A stretch of DNA of 64,000 nt from an uncultured Oscillospiraceae bacterium (GCA_947169975.1 CAMVRT010000001.1:124001-188000); one strand, 5' to 3'. Numbered from the stretch's first letter, positions 49,798 to 58,269 are shown. The notes: generated by a model not told the origin, from the sequence alone. Numbers and translations are program-made.

Positions 49798-50658
49798 TTA
49801 TTGTTTCTCCAGCCCGGCCAGATATGTCACGATGCTGTGGGCGGCAACGTTGCCCTCGCCCGCGGCCTTGGCCAGCTGATAGGGCCGTCCGGTGCAGTCG
49901 CCGGCGGCAAAGCAGCCGGGAACATTGGTAGCCATGTGCCGGTCCACCACGATGTCCGCGCCGTCGATCTCCAGGCCGCGCAGCAGGGTGCCAGGCGCCA
50001 CGGCGCTGCGCAGCACGAACACACCGTTCACCGCCAGCGACCTCCCATCGGTCAGCATCACGCCTTCCACCCGCATGGCGCCGGTGATCTCCTTGATCCG
50101 GCCGGGATTGACGGTCACGTTGTCCCGCACCACGCCGCAGTCGGCATAGGGGGTAAAGAGATAGACCTTTTCCGCCAGTTCGGCCAGATACTCCGCCTCG
50201 TGCTCATATTCTCTGCCGCCGCAGAACACGGCGATGGTCTTTCCCTTGTAGAGGAAGCCGTCACAGGTGGCGCAGTAGCTGACGCCGCTGCCCAGCAGCC
50301 GTTCCTCACCGGGGAAGCCCTTGGCGCTGACAGAGCCGGTGCACAGCAGCACCGTTTTGGCTTCGTAGATCTCATCGCCGCCCTGAAGCATGAAGCCCCG
50401 GCGGTTGGGCAGGATGTTCGTCACCATCCGCTCGGTGATCTCCAGCCCGGCCTGGGCAATCTGCCGGGCGTACAGTCTGTTCAGCTCACGGCCGGTGACC
50501 ATGGCCACGCCGGGGTAGTTGGCGATCATCTCGGACTTCTCCACCTTGGGGCTCATTTTTGCCGAGCCGAACCAGATGATGGACTTGTTGTGGTTCTTCA
50601 ATGTCAGAGCCGCGGAAACGGCGGCAGGGCCGGAGCCCACAATGGCGACGTCGTACAT
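49798..50658 (-). CDS. Thioredoxin reductase-like flavoprotein
   Basis: The ATG at 50658 with AAGGAG upstream gives 286 residues, slightly short for TrxB (about 305-315). FAD motif VAIVGSGPAAVSAALTL, redox centre YCATCDGFLYKG (CxxC), and C-terminal VPGCFAAGDCTGRPYQLAKAAGEG are present. The usual NADPH motif GxGxxA/G is replaced by FCGGREYEHEAEYLAE, so cofactor use may differ. No thioredoxin gene is adjacent. Confidence 0.88.
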   Translation of the reverse strand: MYDVAIVGSGPAAVSAALTLKNHNKSIIWFGSAKMSPKVEKSEMIANYPGVAMVTGRELNRLYARQIAQAGLEITERMVTNILPNRRGFMLQGGDEIYEAKTVLLCTGSVSAKGFPGEERLLGSGVSYCATCDGFLYKGKTIAVFCGGREYEHEAEYLAELAEKVYLFTPYADCGVVRDNVTVNPGRIKEITGAMRVEGVMLTDGRSLAVNGVFVLRSAVAPGTLLRGLEIDGADIVVDRHMATNVPGCFAAGDCTGRPYQLAKAAGEGNVAAHSIVTYLAGLEKQ

Positions 50659-50817
50659 GAGATCACTCCTTCGTAAAAATGAAATAAAAACGGGATCTTG
50701 CGGGATCCTTCCGTTTATTCTACCTGCATGATAGCGCATAAATGCAGGAAAAACAAGATGCGGGTACAACGGCGAGGGGGATTTCTTCTCTCTATCGAAC
50801 CGGCACCGACTGCTGAA

Positions 50818-50846
50818 AAAAGCACTTGCCGCAGGCAAGTGCTTTT
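50818..50846 (-). terminator. Terminator after tRNA-Cys
   Basis: A 13-bp stem AAAAGCACTTGCC/GGCAAGTGCTTTT with a GCA loop lies directly after the tRNA-Cys CCA end on the minus strand. Confidence 0.88.
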
Positions 50847-50851
50847 CTCTC

Positions 50852-50926
50852 TGGAGGTGACACCCGGATTTGAACCGGGGAATGAGGGTTTTGCAGACCC
50901 TTGCCTTACCACTTGGCTATGTCACC
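50852..50926 (-). tRNA. tRNA-Cys (GCA)
   Basis: A 75-base cloverleaf with acceptor stem GGTGACA/TGTCACC, anticodon stem AGGGT/ACCCT, anticodon loop CTGCAAA (GCA) and encoded CCA. It has its own promoter and terminator. Confidence 0.97.
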
Positions 50927-50960
50927 AAATTGAATTGTCCGGCCCAAAGGCTCGATGGGT

Positions 50961-50989
50961 ATTATAATATACCCCCTCGCCTTTGTCAA
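50961..50989 (-). promoter_or_regulatory. Promoter of tRNA-Cys
   Basis: Perfect TTGACA (50984-50989) and TATAAT (50961-50966) with 17 bases between, 34 bases upstream of the tRNA. Confidence 0.9.
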
Positions 50990-51060
50990 GGGGCGATTTT
51001 GCCGAATTCCCGGTTTAAAGTATCCCGGAATCAGAGAGATCTTTGCGCTCGCGGCAGAAT

Positions 51061-51149
51061 TTTTCACGTGCGCACAGCGAACAATTCACGTGCGCAGCAC
51101 ATTTCACACGCCGCAGGCGTATTTCGCTTGCCCGCAAGGGAAAATTTCG
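51061..51149. repeat. Array of mini-hairpins with conserved ATTTCAC linker
   Basis: On the plus strand a linker (TTTTCAC, AATTCAC, ATTTCAC, ATTTCGC; GTGAAAT-type on the minus strand) alternates with different short palindromes: GTGCGC-ACA-GCGAAC, GTGC-GCA-GCAC (51090-51100), ACGCC-GCA-GGCGT (51108-51120), CCC-GCAA-GGG (51131-51140). The linker is conserved while the stems change but still pair. The array lies between the tRNA-Gly terminator and the tRNA-Cys promoter and encodes no protein. Confidence 0.7.
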
Positions 51150-51152
51150 TTG

Positions 51153-51182
51153 AAAAAAGCACTGCCGAAGCAGTGCTTTTTT
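51153..51182 (-). terminator. Terminator of the Val-Asp-Phe-Gly tRNA unit
   Basis: A 13-bp perfect stem AAAAAAGCACTGC/GCAGTGCTTTTTT with a CGAA loop follows tRNA-Gly directly on the minus strand. Confidence 0.92.
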
Positions 51183-51184
51183 CA

Positions 51185-51260
51185 TGGAGCGGGCGACGAG
51201 GCTCGAACTCGCTACCTCGACCTTGGCAAGGTCGCGCTCTACCAGATGAGCTACGCCCGC
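51185..51260 (-). tRNA. tRNA-Gly (GCC)
   Basis: A 76-base cloverleaf with acceptor GCGGGCG/CGCCCGC, anticodon stem-loop GACCTTGCCAAGGTC (anticodon GCC), TTCGAGC T loop and encoded CCA. Last gene of the four-tRNA unit. Confidence 0.97.
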
Positions 51261-51263
51261 AAA

Positions 51264-51339
<76 letters not shown>

Positions 51340-51342
51340 ATA

Positions 51343-51419
51343 TGGCGACCAAGATGGGGCTCGAACCCACGACCTCCAGCGTGACAGGCTGGCGTTCTAA
51401 CCAACTGAACTACTTGGCC
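51343..51419 (-). tRNA. tRNA-Asp (GTC)
   Basis: A 77-base cloverleaf with acceptor GGCCAAG/CTTGGTC, anticodon stem-loop CCAGCCTGTCACGCTGG (GTC) and encoded CCA. Confidence 0.97.
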
Positions 51420-51426
51420 AGGTCTT

Positions 51427-51503
51427 TGGTGGGAACAACTGGACTCGAACCAGTGACCCCCTGCTTGTAAGGCAGGTGCTCTAACCAGCTGAGCTATGCT
51501 CCC
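51427..51503 (-). tRNA. tRNA-Val (TAC)
   Basis: A 77-base cloverleaf with acceptor GGGAGCA/TGTTCCC, anticodon stem-loop CCTGCCTTACAAGCAGG (TAC) and encoded CCA. First gene of the tRNA unit. Confidence 0.97.
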
Positions 51504-51505
51504 GT

Positions 51506-51563
51506 CCCTTGCCGCTTCAAGAACGGCAAGGGTTATTATACTAAAACGGAAGCGCTCTGTCAA
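51506..51563 (-). promoter_or_regulatory. Promoter and leader hairpin of the tRNA Val-Asp-Phe-Gly unit
   Basis: TTGACA (51558-51563) and TATAAT (51535-51540) are 17 bases apart on the minus strand. Between the start site and tRNA-Val lies a perfect 9-bp hairpin CCCTTGCCG/CGGCAAGGG (51506-51514 with 51524-51532), probably a processing or stability element of the primary transcript. Confidence 0.9.
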
Positions 51564-51582
51564 CAAAAAGTTTAGAAAAAAA

Positions 51583-52482
51583 TCATTTTTTTGCGTCATC
51601 CTGCCGCAGCCCGGCAATCAGTCCCTCCAGCTGGGCGGCAGAGAAGTCGTACACCGCGTCGCAGAACTGGCAGGTCATCCGGCACTTGCCCTGATCCCGG
51701 AGGATGCCCTCCAGCTCATCGATGCCCAGAGAGATCAGCGCACGCTCCACCCGCTCACGGGAGCAGTAGCAGCGGTACTCTACCGGCTCGGTATCGAGAA
51801 TATGCAGCTCAAAATCCGACATGACCGTGCGCAGCAGGTGCTCCGGATCGTCATCCTTCTCCAGGATAGCCGACACGGCGCCGGCGGCCATGATGCCCCC
51901 CTCCACCTTGACGATGGTGTCCTCTGTGGCGCCGGGCATCAGCTGGATCAGATAACCGCCGGCGGAGCGGATGCTTTGATCCCGATCCACCAGCACGCCC
52001 AGGGCGCAGGCCGTGGGGATCTGTTCGGACTCCACAAAGTATCCGGCGATGTCCTCTGCGATCTCACCGCCCAGCAGATCCACCGTGCCCACATAGGGAT
52101 CCCGCATGTTCAGATCCTTGATGACCGTCAAGGTGCCCTCGCGGCCCACGGCGCCGCCCACATCCAGCTTGCCGTCCGGCCGCAGAGGCAGCTCCGTGCC
52201 GGGATTGGTCACGTATCCGCGCACGTTGCCCAGGCTGTCGGACACGGCCAGCACCGTACCCAGCGGGCCGCCGCCCTTGAACTGCAGGGTCAGACTGGCT
52301 CCCTGTCCCTTCAACGCGTTGCCCATGAGGCTGGCGCCGGACAGCGCACGGCCCAGCGCCGCCGTGGCGGTAGGTGTGGTATGGTGGATCTGACGGGCAC
52401 GCTCCACCAGGTCGCGGCTGCAGATGGCCGCGGCTTGCACCAGTCCGTCGGCGGAAATGGCTCTGACAATGCGATCACTCAT
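51583..52482 (-). CDS. hslO: Redox-regulated chaperone Hsp33
   Basis: The 299-residue protein is full length. The N-terminal core has the typical ALGRALSGASLMGNALKG and QFKGGGPLGTVLAVSD. The C-terminal zinc switch is a CxC (CYCSRERVERAL) plus CxxC (KCRMTCQFCDAVYDF). Oxidation releases zinc and activates holdase function. It is separated from the tRNA unit by about 80 bases that hold the tRNA promoter. Confidence 0.97.
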   Translation of the reverse strand: MSDRIVRAISADGLVQAAAICSRDLVERARQIHHTTPTATAALGRALSGASLMGNALKGQGASLTLQFKGGGPLGTVLAVSDSLGNVRGYVTNPGTELPLRPDGKLDVGGAVGREGTLTVIKDLNMRDPYVGTVDLLGGEIAEDIAGYFVESEQIPTACALGVLVDRDQSIRSAGGYLIQLMPGATEDTIVKVEGGIMAAGAVSAILEKDDDPEHLLRTVMSDFELHILDTEPVEYRCYCSRERVERALISLGIDELEGILRDQGKCRMTCQFCDAVYDFSAAQLEGLIAGLRQDDAKK

Positions 52483-52514
52483 AGATTTCCAAGTCTCCTC
52501 TTGTTATTTTGTTC

Positions 52515-52799
52515 TTATTTCCCGCAGGCTCGATTCAGGCGGAAATCAAACCACACCGCCATCAACAAGCCGATGCCCGCCAGGGCATGGCTGGCCGTGG
52601 GCTCCAGATGTGCCAGCACGACCACCAATCCACCGATGACCGCGGATGCACACAGCGCCGCCAGCACAGCCAGATAAACCTTCGTTCCCCGGGTCCACGG
52701 CCGGCGGTCTTCTTCCCGGCGCGCCCGACTCCACGTATACACACAGTGGCCCGCCACGACCGCCAATAAAATCAGAATATAGAAATACGTACGGTACAC
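52515..52799 (-). CDS. Small three-helix membrane protein, GTG start
   Basis: The GTG at 52799 follows GGAGGAG by five bases; 94 residues. Three hydrophobic helices (YFYILILLAVVAGHCVYTW, VYLAVLAALCASAVIGGLVVV, ALAGIGLLMAVWFDF) are separated by short charged loops. No family recognised. It lies between the methyltransferase gene (13 bases) and hslO, all on the minus strand and probably cotranscribed with YerC. Confidence 0.65.
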   Translation of the reverse strand: MYRTYFYILILLAVVAGHCVYTWSRARREEDRRPWTRGTKVYLAVLAALCASAVIGGLVVVLAHLEPTASHALAGIGLLMAVWFDFRLNRACGK

Positions 52800-52812
52800 G
52801 CGATCTCCTCCC

Positions 52813-53553
52813 TCACATCCGCACACAGGAGAAGTAGATCCGCTGTTCACCTGCAGCCGGCGCGCGCATCTTCCTGTCGCCGTAAATCCGGATCTTCCCA
52901 AATCCGGCGTCCGTGAGCCACGCCGTCAGCTCCTCTGTGGTATAACAGCGCTCCCGGTGGATTTCCAGACTCCTGTCCCAGGTGCCGTCAGCGCGGCGGC
53001 GGAACAGATCCATATAATAGGTGCAGATCCGGCGGCGGTACTCCGTGCGCCAGACACAATAGGTGTCCTCGGTCTCGTCCAGGAACACCTGACCGTCCAT
53101 CGCCTGAAATTTCTCCGGTGTGTTCACATCGAAGATCAGCAATCCGCCCGGTGCGATAAACAGGCGCAGCCGCTGCAGCGTGCGCTGCACATCAGCGGGA
53201 CGGGTCAGGTAATTCAGGCTGTCCAGACAGCAGATGGCGGCGTCCACGGTGCCGTAGAGATCCAGTCGAGGCATGGACTGGTGCAAAAAGATGGGGGGTT
53301 CGCCCCCCACCTCGCCGTATTTCTCCATGGCTACCGCCAGCATTTCCTCGCTGCCGTCCACGCCGATCATCTCATAGCCGCGTCCGGTCAGCAGCCAGGT
53401 CATGGTGCCGGTGCCGCAAGCCAGATCCAGCACAGTGTGCACCGGCATGGACGCGCGGCGGAACAGCTTTTCCAGATAGTCCGCCCTCTGTTCGTAAGCC
53501 ACGTCACCGGTCAGTTCATCGTAGCACGCGGCCAGCTGATCGTAGCAGCTCAT
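52813..53553 (-). CDS. Class I SAM-dependent methyltransferase
   Basis: The 246-residue protein has the SAM motif VLDLACGTGTMTWLLTGRGYEMIGVDGSEEML, followed by AAICCLDSLNYL and LLIFDVNTPEKF. This is the pattern of the small-molecule or protein methyltransferases common beside YerC or peptidyl genes in Firmicutes. The substrate is not determinable. It begins inside an ATGA overlap with the YerC-like gene. Confidence 0.9.
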   Translation of the reverse strand: MSCYDQLAACYDELTGDVAYEQRADYLEKLFRRASMPVHTVLDLACGTGTMTWLLTGRGYEMIGVDGSEEMLAVAMEKYGEVGGEPPIFLHQSMPRLDLYGTVDAAICCLDSLNYLTRPADVQRTLQRLRLFIAPGGLLIFDVNTPEKFQAMDGQVFLDETEDTYCVWRTEYRRRICTYYMDLFRRRADGTWDRSLEIHRERCYTTEELTAWLTDAGFGKIRIYGDRKMRAPAAGEQRIYFSCVRM

Positions 53554-53858
53554 TCCTTCTCCTTCAGCTTCTCCAGCACGCCCTCATATCCGCCGGTGCC
53601 GCCCAGCAAACTGCGGTTTACGCGGCTGATGGTGGCACTGGACGCGCCGGTCCTGTCCAAAATATCCGTATAAATCATGCCGTCGCTGAGCAGCTTGGCC
53701 ACCTCGAACCGCTGCTCCATGGAGCGCAGCTCGGAAATGGTGCAAAGATCCTGGAAAAAGCGATAGCACTCCTCCTCGGACTCCAGCGTCATGATCGCCT
53801 TATACAGCAGGTCGCTCTTTTCCTTGCGGGCAATCTTCGATTTTGCGATCCTCACCAT
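53550..53858 (-). CDS. YerC/YecD-type TrpR-superfamily regulator
   Basis: The 102-residue protein is mostly helical with the TrpR-like DNA-binding motif: DLCTISELRSMEQRFEVAKLLSDGMIYTDILDRTGASSATISRVNRSL. That is the hallmark of the YerC/YecD group. GGGAGGGA precedes the ATG. It heads a minus-strand operon with the methyltransferase, a small membrane protein and hslO. Its upstream region (53859-54003) is AT-rich and probably contains its own operator. Confidence 0.92.
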   Translation of the reverse strand: MVRIAKSKIARKEKSDLLYKAIMTLESEEECYRFFQDLCTISELRSMEQRFEVAKLLSDGMIYTDILDRTGASSATISRVNRSLLGGTGGYEGVLEKLKEKE

Positions 53859-54003
53859 AACTCATTCCCTCCCGTTTTGGTTTAACATACAGTAATATTA
53901 ACATATTAGTTCGCGAAAGTAAACACCTGACAGCATTTTTTTCACGTCCAAACAGATAGTTTCATAAAATATAACAGGATTTCCGTGCAAAGAGGTGTTC
54001 TGA

Positions 54004-54660
54004 TTGCAGGGACAACTGCGCTTTACCACCGAAAAACGTGTCTATCCGCCGGATGACGTACCGCTTTTAACGGCCGCCGTGCGCCTGCCCCGGTGGGATG
54101 GAACGGGTGGAGAACGGCTGGACCGGTTTTACACAGCATATGAAAAGGCGTTCTTTGCCTACTGTCAGCGTGTGCTGCTGCCTCAGGCGCAGGCCGCGCT
54201 GGAAGCAGCACGGCACAGCGGCGGAGCACTGCCGGCGTGGCACATTGACCTGGACACCACAGTGACGATGGAGCGGGCGGGTCTGATCAGCCTGTACACC
54301 GACACCACGGAGCGCTGCGGCGGCAGACGGCTCCTTTTGCGGCGCAGCGAGACCTGGGATCTGGCCGACGGCTGTCTGCTGCCGCTGGGTGATCTGTTCC
54401 CCGGGATGCCGCTGCCCCGCCGAAAACTGATCCGGGCAGCGGCGGATCAGATCCGTCTCCAGCAGGAGCAGGGTGTGGCGCTTTACCACCCCGACTGGCA
54501 GCGGCGGCTGCGATCCGATTTCAGTTCCGATCGCTTTTATCTGACGGAGCAGGGTCTCTGCCTGTACTATCAGATGTTTTCCATCGCGCCGGCCGCGGAG
54601 GGGATCCCTGTATTCTCCATTCCCTGGGATCCGGACGCCGGACCTCGACTGCTCTCGTAA
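54004..54660 (+). CDS. RsiV/DUF3298-like protein, TTG start
   Basis: The TTG at 54004 follows AGAGGTG; 218 residues. The layout resembles DUF3298/DUF4163 (RsiV-type) domains: YPPDDVPLLTAAVRLPRW, YTAYEKAFFAYCQRVLLPQA, a central strand-rich part (TVTMERAGLISLYTDT), WDLADGCLLPLGDLF, and FYLTEQGLCLYYQ. There is no signal peptide or membrane helix, so this is a soluble cytoplasmic form, unlike RsiV anti-sigma factors. Function unknown. Confidence 0.65.
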   Translation: MQGQLRFTTEKRVYPPDDVPLLTAAVRLPRWDGTGGERLDRFYTAYEKAFFAYCQRVLLPQAQAALEAARHSGGALPAWHIDLDTTVTMERAGLISLYTDTTERCGGRRLLLRRSETWDLADGCLLPLGDLFPGMPLPRRKLIRAAADQIRLQQEQGVALYHPDWQRRLRSDFSSDRFYLTEQGLCLYYQMFSIAPAAEGIPVFSIPWDPDAGPRLLS

Positions 54661-54661
54661 C

Positions 54662-54697
54662 AAACATGCCTCCCGCCATCGGTCGGGAGGCATGTTT
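54662..54697. terminator. Bidirectional terminator, 14-bp stem
   Basis: AAACATGCCTCCCG (54662-54675) pairs with CGGGAGGCATGTTT (54684-54697), with T runs on both sides. It separates convergent genes. Confidence 0.92.
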
Positions 54698-54712
54698 TCT
54701 TATGGTTTGGCG

Positions 54713-56077
54713 TTACGCCAGAATATCCTTCAGATCCTTCAATCCGATGGCCTTGCTGACCACCACCACACGGTCGCCATCCCGGATACAGGTCATGCCC
54801 CCGGGGATGATGATATCATCTCCCCGTGCAATGGCCGCCACCAGAATACCGTGCTTGAGCTTGGGACTCAACTCCTTCAGGGGTTTATCCAGTACACCTG
54901 CGCTGGAGGCGGTCGCGGTGAACTCCAGGGCCTCAACAGACCCGTCCAGCATTTTGTAAAGGCTCTCTACGGCACTGCCCTCACCGCTGGCCATGGCGCG
55001 GACGTAACGGGTAATCTGGTTAGCGGTGATATCCTTGGGGGAGATGATGCTGCCGATGCCCGTGTCGCGCACCAGCTCCATGTAGTTGGGCCGGTTCATT
55101 TTGGCGACAACCTTGGGAACGCCCATGCGCTGGGCGTTCATGGCCATCAGCAGGTTCTCCTCATCCCGGTCGGTCAGGGAGATGAAGGCGTCAGCGTCAA
55201 AGATATTTTCGCTCTGCAGCAGCTCAATATCCGTTCCGTCTCCCTCGATGATCATGGCGTGGGGCAGCTGGGCGGCCAGGCGCAGGCACTTGTCATGGCT
55301 CAACTCCATCAGCCGCACACGGGTCTTGGTATGGGCCAGCTCCCATGCCAGATACACCGCCGTGCGGCTGCCGCCCAGTACAGACACTTTTTTGATCCGC
55401 TGATGGGTGCGGCCCAGGTCCTGCAGGATCTTCTGCATCTCCGGCTTGGTGCCGATCATGTAGAGCTTATCCCCCTCCGACGGGACAAAGCTTCCGTTGG
55501 GGATCAGCAGCTCGCCCTGATGCTCGGCAGCGCAGACCAGCACGTTGGCCAGACGCGGGATCCCCAGGCTGCTCAACGTCTTGCCCACCAGCTTGTCGCT
55601 GCCGGTCAGCTGAATACCGATCATGTCGATGCGTCCCCGGGCAAAGGGCTCCACGGAGAACGCCGTAGGGAAGCTGAGGATCCGGGCAATTTCCCGGGCG
55701 GCACTGAGATCCGGGTTGATCAGCATATCCAGGCCGATTTCCCGCTTCAGTGTCTCCGCATCGCGGCGGTATTCCGGATTTCGCACCCGGGCAATGGTAT
55801 GCCGGGCGCCAAGTTTTTTGGCAATCAGACAGCAGACCAGATTGGTTTCGTCCATGTTCGTCACGGCGATAACCAGATCTGCGTTACGGACGCCGGCCTC
55901 AATGAGCACGCTGATACTGGCGCCGTTGCCCTCCACACACATGATGTCCAGTGTACTGTCCGCCTTGTGCAGGGCCGCCGCAGCGGAATCTACCATGATG
56001 ATGTCATGATTCTCGCGAGCCATCTCACGGGCAATGGCATAGCCGACCTTGCCGTTGCCGACAATGATGATTTTCAT
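54713..56077 (-). CDS. trkA: Trk potassium uptake regulator TrkA
   Basis: The 454-residue protein has two RCK_N (GNGKVGYAIAREMARENHDIIMVD and VLGGSRTAVYLAWELAHTKTRVRLME) and two RCK_C regions, the tandem TrkA layout. It binds NAD(H) or ATP and gates a Trk/Ktr potassium channel. The membrane subunit is not in the window. It starts one base after the YihY gene stops, so the two are cotranscribed. Confidence 0.95.
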   Translation of the reverse strand: MKIIIVGNGKVGYAIAREMARENHDIIMVDSAAAALHKADSTLDIMCVEGNGASISVLIEAGVRNADLVIAVTNMDETNLVCCLIAKKLGARHTIARVRNPEYRRDAETLKREIGLDMLINPDLSAAREIARILSFPTAFSVEPFARGRIDMIGIQLTGSDKLVGKTLSSLGIPRLANVLVCAAEHQGELLIPNGSFVPSEGDKLYMIGTKPEMQKILQDLGRTHQRIKKVSVLGGSRTAVYLAWELAHTKTRVRLMELSHDKCLRLAAQLPHAMIIEGDGTDIELLQSENIFDADAFISLTDRDEENLLMAMNAQRMGVPKVVAKMNRPNYMELVRDTGIGSIISPKDITANQITRYVRAMASGEGSAVESLYKMLDGSVEALEFTATASSAGVLDKPLKELSPKLKHGILVAAIARGDDIIIPGGMTCIRDGDRVVVVSKAIGLKDLKDILA

Positions 56078-56078
56078 C

Positions 56079-56945
56079 TTACAAACCCTCCCTGTCCGTT
56101 GGGGTCTTCTTGTGTTCCGTCAGTTCAAGAATGGCGCCGTTGAGCTCCGCGCCCATGATCAGCACAGCGCCGCTCCAATACAGCCACAGCAGTACCACCA
56201 CAATCGTGGCAATGGATCCGTACAGCTCTGCATAGCGGGCAAAATGCTCCACATAATAGGAAAAGGCCATACTCACAAGCAGCCATGCAGCGAGGGAGAT
56301 GACAATGCCCGGAAGCACCCGATACGCCGGCAGCATTCTTCCCACAGCCAGCATATATAATGCAGCCAGCATAAAAGCCATGACCAGCGCCATCAGCACA
56401 AAGCGCAGATAGCTCCACGCAGTGATGAACCACTCCGGGATGCTCCCCTTGGAGGAAATGAGATGCAGCGCACGGCGGCCCACCATACTCAAAAGCAGGG
56501 TCAGCGCGATGGTGAAAATCAGCAGCACGGCAAAAATCAGTGTGCGAAGCACACTGCCCCAGATACTGGACGGCCGGCCGTAGCCGAAGGCCTTGCGCAG
56601 GGAGTGCATCAGGCAGCTGGTGGCCCGCATGGGAAACCAGATGGAGAACACCAGGCTGAACCACAGCAGCTGCCTGCTGACGTTCCCGGTCACATACGTC
56701 AGATAACTCTTCACAATGCCGGCCACCGCAGGCGGCGCGACGTTGGTCAGGAACCGGGTGATCCCCTCCACGTCCAGCTTCATGGCGCCAACCAGCACGC
56801 TGATGAAAATCAACAGAGGGAAGATGGCAAACAGCAGATAGTATGTCAATGCAGCACTGTCTCTTGCCACGTCGTGCTCATAGTAGCGGCTTACCATCTG
56901 GCCCACCAGTCTGACAGGCCATATGTGCTTCTTTTTCGGCTTCAT
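56079..56945 (-). CDS. YihY/UPF0761-family membrane protein
   Basis: The ATG at 56945 follows GAGGAGG; 288 residues. Six membrane helices with the family pattern AALTYYLLFAIFPLLIF, MRATSCLMHSLRKAFGYGRP, ARYAELYGSIATIVVVLLWLYWSG and VLIMGAELNG (BrkB/YihY). The function of the family is unsettled (earlier called ribonuclease BN in error). Cotranscribed with trkA. Confidence 0.92.
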   Translation of the reverse strand: MKPKKKHIWPVRLVGQMVSRYYEHDVARDSAALTYYLLFAIFPLLIFISVLVGAMKLDVEGITRFLTNVAPPAVAGIVKSYLTYVTGNVSRQLLWFSLVFSIWFPMRATSCLMHSLRKAFGYGRPSSIWGSVLRTLIFAVLLIFTIALTLLLSMVGRRALHLISSKGSIPEWFITAWSYLRFVLMALVMAFMLAALYMLAVGRMLPAYRVLPGIVISLAAWLLVSMAFSYYVEHFARYAELYGSIATIVVVLLWLYWSGAVLIMGAELNGAILELTEHKKTPTDREGL

Positions 56946-57069
56946 GCCATCCCTCCTCTCCCGCATTCTCCCACAATACCGTCATTTTACCACAGCCTCC
57001 CCAAAAAGAAAAGTTCTATTTATCCCCTGCGCCACTTTCTCAATTCCCATTTTTCCCTTCTTTTTTTGC

Positions 57070-57116
57070 TTTTCCCAATTTAAAGTATTGAAAATTGGGA
57101 AAAACTGTGTTATGAT
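57070..57116 (+). promoter_or_regulatory. Promoter with 12-bp inverted-repeat operator for the Xre-like regulator
   Basis: TTGAAA (57088-57093), a 17-base spacer and TATGAT (57111-57116) form a good promoter. The -35 lies inside a perfect inverted repeat TTTTCCCAATTT (57070-57081) and AAATTGGGAAAA (57092-57103). This is the arrangement expected for autorepression by the helix-turn-helix protein encoded next. Confidence 0.7.
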
Positions 57117-57170
57117 TAGTGGCGATAACATATAAGCTTTAATTTCCATTTTTTGTAAAAGAGGTAAGCT

Positions 57171-57524
57171 ATGGATAATCTGACTCAACTCGTTCGCGCC
57201 GAGATCGCGCGTCAGTACAAAAGTGTGCGGCAGTTTGCCTTTGCGGTGAACGTTCCCCTATCGACCATTAACAGCGCGCTGCACAACGGCATCGGCGGAT
57301 CCTCCTACGATACGGTGATGCACATCTGTAAAACGCTGGGAATTCACGCTGTTGCCGAGGACAACGCCCACTATCTCACCGAGGATGCCCTTCGGCTGCT
57401 GGAGCAGTACGCACAGTTGGATAATTATGGGCGCCACACCATCAGTTCCGTGATGCAGGTGGAGTATGAGCGCTGCATGGAGAGTCCCCGTGCCAAGGCC
57501 AAACGTGCCGCTGAAACGGAGTAA
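57171..57524 (+). CDS. Xre/cI-like helix-turn-helix protein
   Basis: The 117-residue protein has an N-terminal HTH (RQYKSVRQFAFAVNVPLSTINSALHNG), a short GGSSYDTVMHICKTLGIHAV segment and a C-terminal tail of about 50 residues without recognised domain. It resembles small phage- or element-type repressors. The ribosome site is GAGGTAA. Its promoter contains a 12-bp inverted repeat, and a terminator follows, so it is probably a self-regulated single gene. It lies at the border of the accessory region. Confidence 0.82.
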   Translation: MDNLTQLVRAEIARQYKSVRQFAFAVNVPLSTINSALHNGIGGSSYDTVMHICKTLGIHAVAEDNAHYLTEDALRLLEQYAQLDNYGRHTISSVMQVEYERCMESPRAKAKRAAETE

Positions 57525-57544
57525 TCCTTCCCGTCGAAAAGCTG

Positions 57545-57571
57545 AAAACGCCGCCTTGTGCGGCGTTTTTT
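57545..57571 (+). terminator. Terminator of the Xre-like gene
   Basis: AAACGCCGC/GCGGCGTTT (57546-57554 with 57560-57568), followed by TTTTTT. Confidence 0.9.
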
Positions 57572-57666
57572 CTTTTGCGTCTCATGTTTTAATGTGCCGG
57601 AACATATCCTGTGAAAAAGCCGGAGGGTGCCGCCCTGCGGCAGACTGACAGGAAGGGACGATTGTC

Positions 57667-58269
57667 ATGATCAAGAAAAGAAAGAGGTCTGTGCGGATCC
57701 TGCTGCTGCGGCGGCAGTATCTCCTGGTGGCGGCTGCGTTGGTGCTGGCGGGCGGCATCTTCTGGGTCGTAAGTTGGCCGGCCGCCGCCGTCACAGCTAC
57801 CGCCACGCAGCGGCAGCTGCCCATTTACTCCGTGGATCGAGATGAAAAGATTTGTTCCATCTCCTTTGACGCCGCATGGGGCAACGAGGACACCCAGATG
57901 TTGATCGACATCCTCGGAAAATACAACGTCAAGGCCACTTTTTTCGTGGTGGGAGACTGGGCGGAAAAATACCCCGAATCCGCCAAGGCATTGGCTGATG
58001 CAGGTCACGAGGTCATGAGCCATTCCCTGCATCATGACCACTATAATTCCCTTTCCGCTGACCAGATCCTGGCGGATCTGGCCGCCGCCAACAAAAAGAT
58101 CAGTGCCGTCACAGGCGTCACACCTACGCTGATCCGCTGTCCATACGGAGAGTACGACGATCATGTGATCTCCGCCATCCGCTCCGCAGGCATGGAGCCC
58201 ATTCAGTGGGATGTGGATGTATACCATACAACGGAAACCCCTTGCGGCACAACGGATTGCAGCGATTAA
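57667..58269 (+). pseudogene. Polysaccharide deacetylase, C-terminally truncated
   Basis: The frame encodes 200 residues: a signal anchor (about 12-36) and a NodB-fold deacetylase with motif 1 SISFDAAWGNEDT (catalytic and metal Asp), motif 2 SHSLHHDH (metal His pair) and motif 3 LIRCPYGEYDD. After IQWDVDVY the sequence departs from the family, reads TTETPCGTTDC and stops. Motifs 4 and 5, including the catalytic His, are missing; intact PdaA/PdaB-type proteins run 50-60 residues further. The break coincides with a change to AT-rich DNA. Confidence 0.75.

Noticed and set aside
51061-51149. Hairpin repeats as a possible CRISPR or rho-independent terminator cluster
   Set aside because: Intervals are 10-16 bp and palindromic, linkers are only 7 bp, and no T runs follow. 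It is kept as a separate repeat pattern.
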